Shown here piece after piece: positions 14,984-30,426 of a stretch of 64,000 nt of DNA (position 1 is its first letter; each line of letters begins with the position of its first letter). The position numbers were made by a program, and so were the translations under genes. The stretch comes from Cyathus striatus (Eukaryota; Basidiomycota; Agaricomycetes; Agaricales; Nidulariaceae): positions 4,898,001 to 4,962,000 of the forward strand of contig JAOVFP010000005.1 in NCBI GenBank assembly GCA_025738555.1, given 5' to 3'. Under the pieces are notes generated by a model. The model saw nothing but the letters and a program-made list of their open reading frames with translations, was not told the DNA's origin and ran no database searches.

Positions 14984-16687
14984 TTACATATTTCTCAAGA
15001 ATGGTCCGACAATCGCCCACCAGTTCTCGCTCTCGTCTATCATTGGCAGGTGCCCTGCCCCTACCATCTCCCTCATCTCCACCTTCTTCAACCCTCTCTC
15101 CCCTCTGACCTCGTTCCACCTCTTTGCCAGCGCTGCCAACCCCCGGCTCACCTTCCCGCCCCCGTCTAGTGCCCCGCTCACTAAAAGGATGTCCCCCACG
15201 TCGCTCTCCAGTATTCCCGGGCCCCCTTTAATGCCCTCCACTACGTCGTAGTTTCCCAGTCCACGTGCTCCCGCCGCAAACCCCCTGACATCTGTGCCTT
15301 CGATCATACTGCCTACCCACTGGCCCCTTTGGCCCCTTGAACCTGATTCACTCGGCGTCCAAAACGCGCGAGATCTTTGTCCACCTTCACCTTCCCCTGG
15401 GAACCACCGAGGGATCGTGATCCCTGCCAATGTCTTCATCCCCACCGACATTGCATGCTGCTCTCCTGCTTCGTAGACCAACCCGATCCGCTCCTCCCAA
15501 GCCTCCTTATTCCCTTCCGCCGTCTTTGGCCCCGTATCGCAAACCACGATACTCTTAGTCCCTTTGTTTCCATAAAGCGCTGCGAACGCCAGTGCTACTG
15601 CTCCTCCCTGCGACACCCCAATCACCCCATGCACTGGCATCGGTATACTCAGCTCTGAAAGCAAAACATGAACGTCCTTCGCCAGCGACACGATGGTGCT
15701 CATCGCTTGTCCTTCACCAGCCCGTGGAATTGTCGTCTGCCCGTGACCACGCTGTGAATGAAGCAGTATGTTGTATCCCGACAGGAAATACGGAACTACG
15801 TAGTTCCACATCCTCAGATCTGTTAGAAGCGAGTTGGCGAACACTACCCATCTTGCTGATATCGATGAAATAAGTGTGATGGCGTGAACAGTGTGCCCAC
15901 CCATAGACACATGATACTATGTCCCATAAATTAATCGTTAATCATTGCTGTAAAGTTATATAATTCTACTTATCCGCCTACCTCTTTTCTTTCGATCGGC
16001 CATGGAACGCTGACATCCATCATCCCAGCGATGTCCGCTGCAACCAGGAATCGAGAGACCATGTTGTACGTAGAGGTCACCAATGCTGCTTCTGCATAGA
16101 GGTCATCCACCATGTTATGTACATCTTTGTCTTCACCAGCTTCTCCCTTCTCGATCGCCCATGTCCTCAGACCCTGTTTAAAAGTCAGGATTACCTCTAT
16201 TGGAACAGCAACCTTCCGGGTGCTTGTATCTGCAAACAGAAGCGCAGACATTTGTAGCGCAGTCAAAATTCCTTCTGAGGGGGGAAGAGGTGTCTCGATA
16301 TCTCTGATCATATACAACTGTGCAGAAGTGAGGCCATAGCTTCGTCCAACAGACTCATGGTGTATCCATTCGTACGCCGCATTGTTGATAGCTGCCACCC
16401 TGAGAATCTAACGGCGAAGACGTAAGTTAGCCGCAATAAAACTGCTGGAAACTGCATTTCGCTCCAACCATGAGTTCTCTGATGTCCCCAGGAAGCCTTC
16501 CTCTATTCCTCACAGCGCCGAGTAGCATATTCCACCCTTCCGCAGCCGGTGGGACATGCAATAATGCCCCATCTAATGCGGTAAGGTCTCGTTCGCCGCG
16601 ACGTGCACGAATAGCATCTGCGATAGAAGATACACCGGGTGCTGGATATCGACCTGGGACAATGCGAGAAGTATGAGGTTCAGGCAT
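14984..16687 (-). CDS. Fusion: carboxymuconolactone decarboxylase-like + alpha/beta hydrolase (enol-lactonase-like)
   Basis: Three exons, 16687-16469, 16407-15982 and 15916-14984, join in frame into 525 residues. Residues about 1-210 are a carboxymuconolactone decarboxylase/AhpD-like domain (GRLPGDIRELM|ILRVAAINNAAYEWIHHE). Residues about 216-525 are an alpha/beta hydrolase of the 3-oxoadipate enol-lactonase kind: VVFANSLLTDLRMW, QRGHGQTTIP, nucleophile elbow GVSQGG, acid in VSGALDGG, histidine in GAGHLPMID. The second intron (65 nt, GTAGGC to CATAG, with branch-like GATTAAC) links the domains in phase 0. The hydrolase has no separate conserved start, and only about 60 bp separates the two parts. 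The likely role is late protocatechuate/beta-ketoadipate catabolism: decarboxylation of a carboxymuconolactone and hydrolysis of an enol-lactone. Substrate is inferred. Confidence 0.75.
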
Positions 16688-17045
16688 CCTAGTAGTTATA
16701 AGTAAACACGCTAGGACGAAGAAAGGTTGCAGGTGCGCAACTTCAGCAGTAGTATGGCACCCTGTGTGTCCGAGCTGAGTCTACCGGTCCGTGTCATCGC
16801 CGGCCGATGTGTTATTATAATTCAAGTGTATATCTGATAAGTAGAACGTCGGGACAATAAGTATTTATATCAACAAACGCGCGTCTAAAGTATCATGAGC
16901 GCTAATCTTATTTGGCTGTGTCGACCAAATATTTTTTCACTCGACGGCCACAACTTGTGTACTTCGAAGTCTTTGAACTCTCGACGCTTCGTCCTGTATT
17001 ATATTTTTCGCCTTTCTCCCCATTCCTTAATATAAGCATCTTATC
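16688..17045. promoter_or_regulatory. divergent spacer of the fusion gene and GAR1
   Basis: AT-rich upstream region between two divergent starts. The stretch before GAR1 is pyrimidine-rich with TAATATAAGC about 20 bp before the ATG. No reading frame or repeat is evident. Confidence 0.4.
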
Positions 17046-17908
17046 ATGAGTCGAGGACGAGGTGGAGGATTTTCAAGAGGCGCAGGTTCGTGTTCCTCCT
17101 TTTGCTCATTTTCCTTCCGTACTCAATCTTCACGATCCTCTATAGGTCGTCCTGCTAGAGGGGGCTATCAACAACGAGACATGGGTCCTCCTGATCAAGT
17201 ATTGGGTTAGATTTATTATTTCGCTCACTGTTCGCCACTCAAGTATTTTGCAGAAATGGGCTCGTTCGTCCATGCCGTAGAAGATGAAATGCTCTGCTCT
17301 TCTCTTATGGCAGACAAAGTCCCTTACTTTAACGCCCCAATCTATCTTCAAAATAAATCTCTCATTGGAAAGGTAGACGAAATTTTGGGCCCCATCAACG
17401 AAGTTTATTTCTCAGTGAAAATGGGCGAGGGCATGGTTGCAAGCAGTTTCAAAAAGGGAGATAAAGTGTATATTGGCGGAGACAAGTTACTTCCAATTGA
17501 GCGATTCCTTCCCAAACCAAAGATGACAGGTGAGACTAGAGCATGTGTATAGACGACAGCTTACTGAATTCATTGTGTCTACAGGCGTTAATAGTAAGAC
17601 CTCTTGCATATTTCAGTGCCATTTAATAGATATCTCATCGTTCTCTACTTATAGAGCGTGGCCGCGGCCGTGGAGGTCCATCAGCAAGGGGTGGACGTGG
17701 TGCTCCCGGTGGAAGAGGAGCCTTTCAACGTGGTGGTGCAAGGGGAGGAGGCCGTGGTGGTGCAAGAGGTGGTTTCGGTGGGCGTGGTGGTGGTGGATCG
17801 AGAGGAGGATTTGGTGGTGGTGGTGGATTTGGTGGTGGTGGTGGATTTGGTGGTCGCGGAGGTGGTCGCGGAGGTGGTCGCGGAAGAGGCGGCTTCCGTG
17901 GTTCATAG
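17046..17908 (+). CDS. GAR1: H/ACA ribonucleoprotein subunit GAR1
   Basis: This core protein of H/ACA snoRNPs, needed for rRNA pseudouridylation, acts in the nucleolus. An N-terminal RG-rich tail ([20 protein letters not shown]) leads into the Gar1 beta-barrel: [70 protein letters not shown] long C-terminal RGG/GGF tail follows, ending GRGGFRGS. The best model has five exons (17046-17085, 17146-17205, 17254-17529, 17585-17593, 17655-17908) and 212 residues. The fourth exon would be only 9 nt (GCGTTAATA); skipping it also keeps frame. The two RGG tails flanking the core match the family. Confidence 0.95.
17807..17886 (+). repeat. in-frame GGT-rich tandem repeats in GAR1
   Basis: Two 18-nt units beginning GGATTTGGTGGTGGTGGT (17807 and 17825) and a partial third are followed by 12-nt GGTGGTCGCGGA units. 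They encode GFGGGG and GGRG repeats of the RGG tail. Such repeats can vary in copy number without breaking frame. Confidence 0.85.
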
Positions 17909-18140
17909 CTCCGTTCAACAGATACAGTGTCGTTTTGAACATCTTAAGAATACCTTTCATGCCCTTGTCGAGCCACAGCCTTATAGTTCGATAGTACATA
18001 ACACTAACCGTATCATAAATGACTGAAATGCAGTAGTCTTACTTGCGTACATAAACTTCAGACTCGGTTCATTTGGAAATTACTAATATACAAAGACATA
18101 AAGATACAACCAGTATAAATTACAATTAATTCATGCAGTA

Positions 18141-18971
18141 TCAAGGTTTCAGAGCTTTCACATCTAGAGATGAAGTCTTCACCCTTCCGGCTCGCTCTTG
18201 CTGCGCAGGAAGCATCTGCATCTCAACCGTGAGCATGTCTACACTTCGAGAAAAAGAGTAAGCAGTCACCTGCTCCAATTCATCAGCAACAGCAGATGCT
18301 TTTTGAATGGAATCCTGAAGCTCTTCTACAGGTAGCGTAAAATCTGAACCAGATGAATTTAAGCCAGCAATTGAATGCTGTCAAGCGCACCTTCAGCTAC
18401 ATACTCATCTTCAATGAAGCCACGATCAGAGATCATTGAAGCGAGAACCTTTTCGTCTGCCTGTCGTCGCTGTAATAGAATGTCAGAAACGGAAGCTTCA
18501 ATTTCCGGCGGTACTCTTCGTCGACGTTCAGCGATGCGCCGGTGCCATTGTAGCCTTGTATCAGCCAAGGACCATATTCTTCTATCTAGGGCCTCATCAA
18601 AGGGCTCCATATCTGAGGTAAGGATACCGTATCAAAAGCAAGGTAAAAGGATGAAGGCGTCGATGCGTACTTCTTCCACTGACGTCTAACGCCTCGAAGT
18701 TATGGCCGTTTATTCGAAGGTTGGTTTGGGCTAAAGCAAATGTTTGATCAATAAACTATACGCTTAAAATCAGAACATGTTCATGGCATTATTGAGGCGT
18801 AGTTACGAGGTGCAGGTGAGAAAGCAAGACATCGCGCTCATTTGAACAGCCGGAGGAGGTCATTTTTTCCTCCAGTAATGCCAGCGTGGTTTGTGTATAG
18901 TTGGCCTTTAGCCGTTGCCAGTCTTGAACCGTTCCAACAGAAATTCTGGGAAGATCTTCACGAGTGTTCAT
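18141..18971 (-). CDS. Kinetochore protein Mis14/Nsl1-like (MIND complex)
   Basis: Four exons join in frame. Residues 1-55 begin MNTREDLPRISVGTVQDWQ. The second exon gives FIDQTFALAQTNLRINGHNF. The third carries NMEPFDEALDRRIWSLADTR followed by QWHRRIAERRRRVPPEI. This PFD...L..R+W.L...R..W..+IAE.RR..P pattern resembles the Mis14/Nsl1 family. The last exon begins FTLPVEELQDSIQKASAVAD and stops at 18141 after removal of the intron at 18344-18390. The whole protein is predicted helical, about 200 residues, as expected for a coiled-coil subunit of the Mis12/MIND complex. The assignment rests on pattern memory and is moderate. Confidence 0.6.
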
Positions 18972-19172
18972 TTCAACAGAATACTTGAGCGAGTTAAGAT
19001 TTGGTTAAGATGATAAGTGCGACGCGTTACTTGCGCGTTACACACTTACTGCCTCGAGCATGTGACTGTGAATGTATACTACAAATACTTTATAATTAAT
19101 CACATACAAATATATAATACTATACAATGAAAAGTTTGGGTTACGTATATGCAGTGTACTGCACTGTATCCT

Positions 19173-20205
19173 CTATACCTTTGTTTTGCTTTTCTTCAAC
19201 ACCTTAATTCCAAGAGACATCTTACCGTCCATTTTCTTCTTTTTTATCGCATGCAGGGTCGTTGATTTCGAAGAAATCAATGTCCGTGTCGATTCCGGAA
19301 GAAGACTGTGCAAGTCGGGTTCCGAGTCATCTGCTTTCCGCTTGACTGTCACAAGTTGTGGTGGATTTTCGTCAGAGCTACTCGATGCCGGATTCCCTGA
19401 CGTCGAGAGGGAGATCGGCACCTTTGAGAACACTTCTCGTACCAATTTCTCATCCTCGTCCTCCAAACGCTTTCGCTCTGCATCTTCCTCTTCTTCAACT
19501 TCCTGCATAGCTATGTGGGAGAGAATATCTGCCGACTGCCCAACACGTTCGTTCCTGGCATTCCTTGCCCTGATATCTTGCAATGCATCCAAAATCTCCA
19601 TCTCTCGTTTTGAATCAACGGTTCTGTTTTCAAGTGCCTTCATGGGGTTGTTTTCTTCTTCTTCTAGCTTAGCCAACCGATCCTCTTCCTCAACCGCTTT
19701 CTCATCTCTCCAAGGCTCAAAATTACGGGAGGCACCATGCTCTGCTGCATAGTCTGTGTTCTTTGGATCAGTTTTAAATGTGATTTCTGCGGAGCAAAGA
19801 GTGCTGTAGAACATCATCAACAAAATGTTAAGTCACAATATGTAAGCACATACCATTTGATATAGAACCGAAATATCTTAATTCCATAATAGTCTTCCCC
19901 GTCTACTGTCTCCTTTCGAGCGTTGAACTTCTTTCCCTTATAAATATATTCACCACAGGTATTGCAACGCCTAACCATTGATGAGTCACAAAAGGCTATA
20001 CAAGCTATACAATGACATGGACTTACATAGAGAAAGGCGCCATGAGACGGACAACCTGCTGGGAATTCTTAGGTTGCTTTCTCCTTGGAATAAGATCGGG
20101 GTCGAAATCCGGCGGGAAATATTTGTTCAACACTGAAGATTACATGAGTTCATAACAGCAACGGCAAGATAAGTAATAAATGAACGAGCCTTTTCTTTCG
20201 GACAT
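19173..20205 (-). CDS. YJU2: Splicing factor YJU2 (CWC16 family)
   Basis: Yju2 is a spliceosomal step-one factor that associates with the Prp19 complex. The start peptide [20 protein letters not shown] is highly conserved. Zinc-binding CXXC pairs follow in [20 protein letters not shown] and [15 protein letters not shown], then [17 protein letters not shown]. The C-terminal half is acidic coiled coil ([19 protein letters not shown]), ending in a basic tail [10 protein letters not shown]. Exon 1 is only 16 nt (20190-20205), and the intron after it (20133-20189) uses a GC donor (GCTCGT), the only choice that restores the conserved N-terminus. It is divergent from DHX35, also a spliceosomal gene. 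Confidence 0.93.
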
Positions 20206-20517
20206 GGTAGAATTGTTTCCTGGGTGTCGAGAATAGAGTAAGTACCAAGGAGGTTTTGGTTGTTGGGTGTAGAGACTAGAGTAGGTGTCAAGGGGGTGTT
20301 GGTTGTTGGATGTAGAGAGTATAGAGTCAATATAGAGTTACAAGCGACCGGTACTCTATTTGCCTTTCCAAGCTAAATAAAACAACAGCAAACTTGTGCA
20401 ATTGAAATCTGATAGTTACTAGTAACAGTTGACTGTTTTGACTATCCTGCCGACTTTCACTCATTATCTAGCTTCTTTAGTTGCGTCACGCTGGATTCAA
20501 ATATAGTACCGAACTAA
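20206..20517. promoter_or_regulatory. shared YJU2/DHX35 divergent spacer
   Basis: This 312-bp region separates two divergent spliceosome genes and presumably drives both. The YJU2-proximal third is a 43-bp tandem repeat. The DHX35-proximal part is AT-rich. Confidence 0.5.
20221..20336. repeat. 43-bp minisatellite, about 2.7 copies
   Basis: Unit 1 (20221-20263) and unit 2 (20264-20306) both start TGGGTGT and end TTGGTTGT, and differ at only a few positions. A diverged partial third unit starts at 20307 (TGGATGTAGAGAG). The array sits 16 bp upstream of the YJU2 start codon, so it is probably transcribed as its 5' leader. Confidence 0.85.
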
Positions 20518-23372
<2,855 letters not shown>

Positions 23373-23574
23373 AATGTTGGCCATGGTAGAATACGTGTTC
23401 TGCAATGCAAAGAAGCAGTTTGTAATATTTGCAAATTAGTTTGAGCCTTAAAGCTTGAGTGCTAAGCTATGAAATTTGAAATTGAAATTGCGCCTTAAGC
23501 GTGGGAGCTACTCGTGGACAGTGCGGCACGTACTTCTCCGTGAAACCGCGTCTCCTGCAGTCTTTCACGCTTTT

Positions 23575-24217
23575 ATGGGTGCCAGTCAATCTAGAGCCGA
23601 CAGCGACGACAAAGTCTTCCGCAATGAAGTCCCCATCTCAGTACGTTCTTCTCGCCCCGCTGACGGTCTCCATTACCTTACTTCTCTCTAGTTCTCCCAG
23701 GACGTCGTAAACCAGTTGTCCGACCGGGCGGAGTCGCCTGAAACCAGTCCCGAGCGCCAGTCTGTTCTCGATGCTCACATACGCGACCGCATACAAGGAG
23801 AATTGCAACGACTGAGACAAGAAGAAGAGCATGTGCGGGAGGCTATTGAGCATGCTCTCGAGAAGGAGAACTTGGATCGCGAAAGGAGTATGGCAGGCGA
23901 CACTTCCGGGTCGGATGAAGCCGCTGCAGGTGATGTCAAGAGTAGTGCAGCACTACAGGGGGACCTCGAGGAGATTCGAGGAAAAATTGAAAAATATCAA
24001 GTACGGAAGGATCTCGAGGAATATCCTGAAGTGAGAGCTCACGGTGAAGCGGTTGTTGACTGTTACAGGTAAGCACACTGGTAGCCTTCAGCCTTTCTAT
24101 CTAGAAGTATTTTTCGTCTATGCGCCTAGGAACAACAAAACAACACCATTGGATTGTTGGCGAGAGGTCGAGGGATTTAAAGTGGCAGTGAGTCAATTAG
24201 AACAGGCAAGTGACTAA
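23575..24217 (+). CDS. MIC19: MICOS complex subunit MIC19
   Basis: Mic19 is a peripheral inner-membrane protein of the MICOS complex that shapes crista junctions. Three exons (23575-23640, 23692-24068, 24130-24217) give 176 residues. The start MGASQSRADSDD places Gly2 and Ser6 as in N-myristoylated family members. The central part is a charged coiled coil. The C-terminal CHCH-like end reads CYRNNKTTPLDCWREVEGFK, with the Cys pair spaced C-x10-C. The stop is 175 bp from the convergent neighbour. Identity is supported by the order myristoyl site, coiled coil, CHCH. Confidence 0.85.
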
Positions 24218-24392
24218 AGCATACTTGCGCGCACCAGCTCAATGATATCATCTGAATCCGTAGCAATACTTTAAGTCTCTACAATAGTACATGATAATAT
24301 TAGGTCCGTGATGATATTGTTGCATTGTCCGACATTCCCCTAACCTCATGTGTGTTATACAGTGTCTATCTCCTACAACGTTCAAGTGGTCC

Positions 24393-25611
24393 TTAGAGAG
24401 CAATGCCCACAGGGCCAATTGGTTCTTCTGAATATCGATTTGCTGAATCGTAGCTACCTTGGGACACCCTAGTGTTTCCCCTTGAAAATAAACTCCATAT
24501 AGACGAATTCGACCGGCGCTCTGCGAGGTTCCCAGAATTTCGCGTATGCGCAACTTCCGAGTTCCCTGCCAAATTTTCCAGTGCAGCGATAATAAGGTTA
24601 GGTGGGGCCCTGATTTGATGTTCTTCGCCGCTCGCTGTTGAATACACCGAGGCTGAATCGGTATTGGATGGTTTGTGCGGAAGTTTCTTGGCAGCAAGGG
24701 GGTGGGATCGTTCGGGCGGGGTGGACGAGGTTATCGTCGTAGATGGCTTGAAAACAGTTGCTTTGCGAGGAAATATGGGTGTAGCTTGCTCTACTGGGGA
24801 TTTAGATTTTGGCTCTCGCATAAATGAGACAGACGGAGCAACTGGTCTATCATTTTCATCATTCTTCTCTTTGGTCTCGGGCTCAGCAGAGTCTGCAAAT
24901 TTTATCTTCTTTTCCGCTGGACGGGGAAAGAGGGGTCGGTATGAATGAATACGCGGCCTCGAGATATGGGCATTGCGGAGGGTATTCCGTTTCGTCTTCT
25001 TCAAAGCCTCCTGGAGTCAGTTTTGATTATATATGACGCTATATTCAGAGTTTTTATAAGGCACTCACGGCTTCCTTCCGTTGCTTTGCCTGTTGCCGTC
25101 TAATGGTCTTTCCCCACCACAACCATCCAATCGTAGCAAGGACTGCAAGGACTGCACCAGCCACAACCCCGCCCGCTATTGCTCCGACAGGCACTGAAGC
25201 ATGGGGGTTGGTTGCACCAGATGGATCAGGCACCTGTGAGGGAGGTATTGTGAACAAAGTTGTAGTAATAACAGCTCTTTGCACGTATGAGAGATGCTCG
25301 AGATGGATCCCACCATCGATAGGGACCAATGGCATTATGAATAAGTTAAAGTGCGGCAACTGGCGGGACGGTAACGAAAGGGATAATGAGTGTTGGGTTC
25401 AACGAGGAAGCCTCATGTACGTACAAGAACTGTTGGACATATGTACCAGATTCTACAGATCTACGGCCTGTCCGAAGTCCTCCGCGAGTAATGCTGAAAA
25501 AGCTGCCTCGTGTTAGATAAACGGCGAGTACCAAGCCGACATCGAGGCTCAGGCAAACACGGTGCAAGATATCAATAGACAAGATGGGAAATAAAGACTA
25601 GTAGCGGACAT
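24393..25611 (-). CDS. Uncharacterised single-pass membrane protein with Ser/Pro-rich tail
   Basis: I do not recognise this gene. A Ser/Thr/Pro-rich stretch (TIPPSQVPDPSGATNPHAS) precedes one strong membrane segment (AIAGGVVAGAVLAVLATIGW), then WWGKTIRRQQAKQRKEA as a basic stop-transfer. A GT-AG intron at about 25018-25073 joins this in frame to a cytoplasmic tail of about 200 residues, rich in Ser, Pro and Lys, ending EPIGPVGIAL. The 5' end is uncertain: an ATG at 25609-25611 begins a hydrophobic MSATSLYFPSCLLISC that could be a signal peptide, but several splice paths link it to the membrane exon. The layout, short outer domain, one membrane segment and long disordered tail, recalls fungal surface sensors. 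That is only architectural resemblance. Confidence 0.5.
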
Positions 25612-25737
25612 GGCTTGCAACTTCATCCGGATTCCAAGTCGATATTCTACATAGTCAAGTATTAATTCGTAAGTACTTAGGCCATCCTACAGAGTACAGA
25701 CACAGGTATCACCACAACATCGACCAATACCAATCCA

Positions 25738-28687
<2,950 letters not shown>

Positions 28688-29003
28688 AAGCACGAAGAAA
28701 TAGAATAATAGAAAAGAGTAAAGGTAAGATGTGATACAAAAGAATTTGAAGTCGACTTGAAATGAATTAGACTTGACGGTGAGATGGTAGGCTTCAACTG
28801 TCGCGTTACCAACGTCACAGCGTTCGCTTGTGACATGTGACATTGCTGTTACTTAGATAATATATTTACTTAGCAATATTATAAATATACGATTATTTGT
28901 ATGTATATTACATAAACAACTAATCTATCCTTCTCCGGCAAATATTGTCCGGTGACTACATACCTATGGGCCGGCAAATAAGCCGGTCTCCTCTCCGGAG
29001 TAC

Positions 29004-29061
29004 TACAAGTGCCTACAAGATGAAGATCCTACAAATAAGTAGCGCGTTGTAGGTGCTTGTA
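29004..29061. repeat. imperfect inverted repeat (15-bp arms)
   Basis: Arms 29004-29018 (TACAAGTGCCTACAA) and 29047-29061 (TTGTAGGTGCTTGTA) match at 13 of 15 positions, with a 28-nt loop. Nearby CCGGCAAATA occurs twice (around 28936 and 28971). Confidence 0.6.
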
Positions 29062-30139
29062 TACCAATCGAAGTTGCAGATCAAGCACAGCATGCCGGTG
29101 TATACGTTCCCCTCCCCTTGTGCGCTACGGGTGTCAAAATAGAATGACAGCGCCAACCGCGTCCGCTGATAACGAAGAATAGCATACAGTATGACCCACC
29201 CTCTGAAATGTACATTCTCGTCCATGCAATATTGAACAAGGGAACTGACCAAGCTGGAGGAGGCTGGAGGTGGGTATGCAGTTCTGCCTTGTTTCTACCA
29301 CGGTTTTCAGGTGGGCGTTGATAGGACGGCTGATTAGTTACATAAGGGGTGTGAAGCATACTTAGTACGCCACCGGCACGGGCATAAAGAGGTTGATCAT
29401 AAACAGATACTTAAGTACAGTAGCGGCGGAGAAGAGCGAGAGCGCTTGTACTGGATACTGTATAGGTGGATATTACATAGGACGGCAATTGGGAGTGCCG
29501 GATACAAGTAACAGGTTGGAACGGAGTGGGTTTGAAGCTTGAAGAGGAGGAGGAAGTGAAAGGAAATGGAAAAGGGTGTCAACAGCAAACAGCCGCGCGG
29601 GTTACCGAAGTGGACGGAGAGAAGAAGTGGGAAGCGGTCTCAGCGGAATGAAGTCGGGAGCATGCGGAGAAGGGAGAAGCTAAAATAGAGGAAGCAGTTC
29701 TCTGAGGAGGGAGAGAGAGGGGGAGAGAGGGAGGGAGGGAGGGAGATGGGAATGGTAATCTACATATGGGATTTGATAGTGATAGAGATAGTTGCCGGAG
29801 ACCCTTCATGAAGAAAGAAGGAAGGGGCGATTCATATTCGTGGTTCAGTTCGCGCACGGCTGTTTGCCGAAGAAATAAGCGACAAACCAGAACCACGCGC
29901 AAACAAGTTGCCGGGGAGCGGTCACCGGTGAGCTCTCAGCTCAAGGCTGCTGGCGGTCTCAAGGTGCGTGCTGCTGCCTGCTCGCACTCGCCGGTCGATT
30001 GACTGCAGCACCGGGCTCGAACCAGGCTGTGTGCGTTGATGCAGATGTGGTATATTTAAATCGGATTTGAATCGGGATTGGATCAGATTTGAATTGTATT
30101 TGGCCATCAGCCGGTCCTGCTAGTAACTATACTACATAC

Positions 30140-30375
30140 TACTTACTGCATACTGCACTCAATCTCCCTTTCTCTCCCTCCTTCCTCCCTCTCTCTCCCT
30201 CTCCCTCCTCTCCTCCCCCTCACACTCCATCCTCTCCTCCTCCTTTCTTATACCCCCTATTTCTCTCTTCTCTCCTCTCCTTCGCTTCCCTCTCCTTCTC
30301 TTCCTACTTCCCTGCCACACTGCACCCACACTCCGGCGTCTCTTCCCTTTTTTTGATCACCGTCCTCTCTCTTTG
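30140..30375 (+). repeat. pyrimidine tract upstream of the Zn2Cys6 gene
   Basis: About 230 bp made almost wholly of C and T on the + strand, ending about 50 bp before the start codon at 30427. CT-rich leaders before the start codon are common in fungal genes. It is mirrored by a GA tract at 29701-29750. Confidence 0.7.
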
Positions 30376-30426
30376 TTGAAAACCGGACCCATCGTCGTCA
30401 TACCTTCACCGTATCATCTCCCCGTC

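Larger units (their letters stand above)
28688..30426. other. 1.7 kb spacer between CEF1 and the Zn2Cys6 factor
   Basis: The two genes are divergent. The region holds AT-rich sequence next to CEF1, an imperfect hairpin at 29004-29061, a purine tract at about 29701-29750 and a long pyrimidine tract at 30140-30370. Several open frames are low-complexity or antisense noise. I see no RNA gene. Confidence 0.45.

Noticed and set aside
15970..16687. A stand-alone carboxymuconolactone decarboxylase gene ending at 15970
   Set aside because: The stop lies in a good 65-nt intron that joins in phase to the hydrolase, which itself lacks a proper start. Kept as a possible alternative transcript.
17649..17999. 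Minus-strand open frame rich in His ([10 protein letters not shown] type)
   Set aside because: It is the antisense of the GGT-rich RGG tail of GAR1; composition alone explains it.
19186..19752. Plus-strand 188-residue Ser-rich frame
   Set aside because: Antisense shadow of the acidic, Glu-rich coding part of YJU2.
29579..30379. Frames in the CEF1/Zn2Cys6 spacer
   Set aside because: Ser/Pro/Leu repeats from CT/GA tracts, with no start context or splice support.
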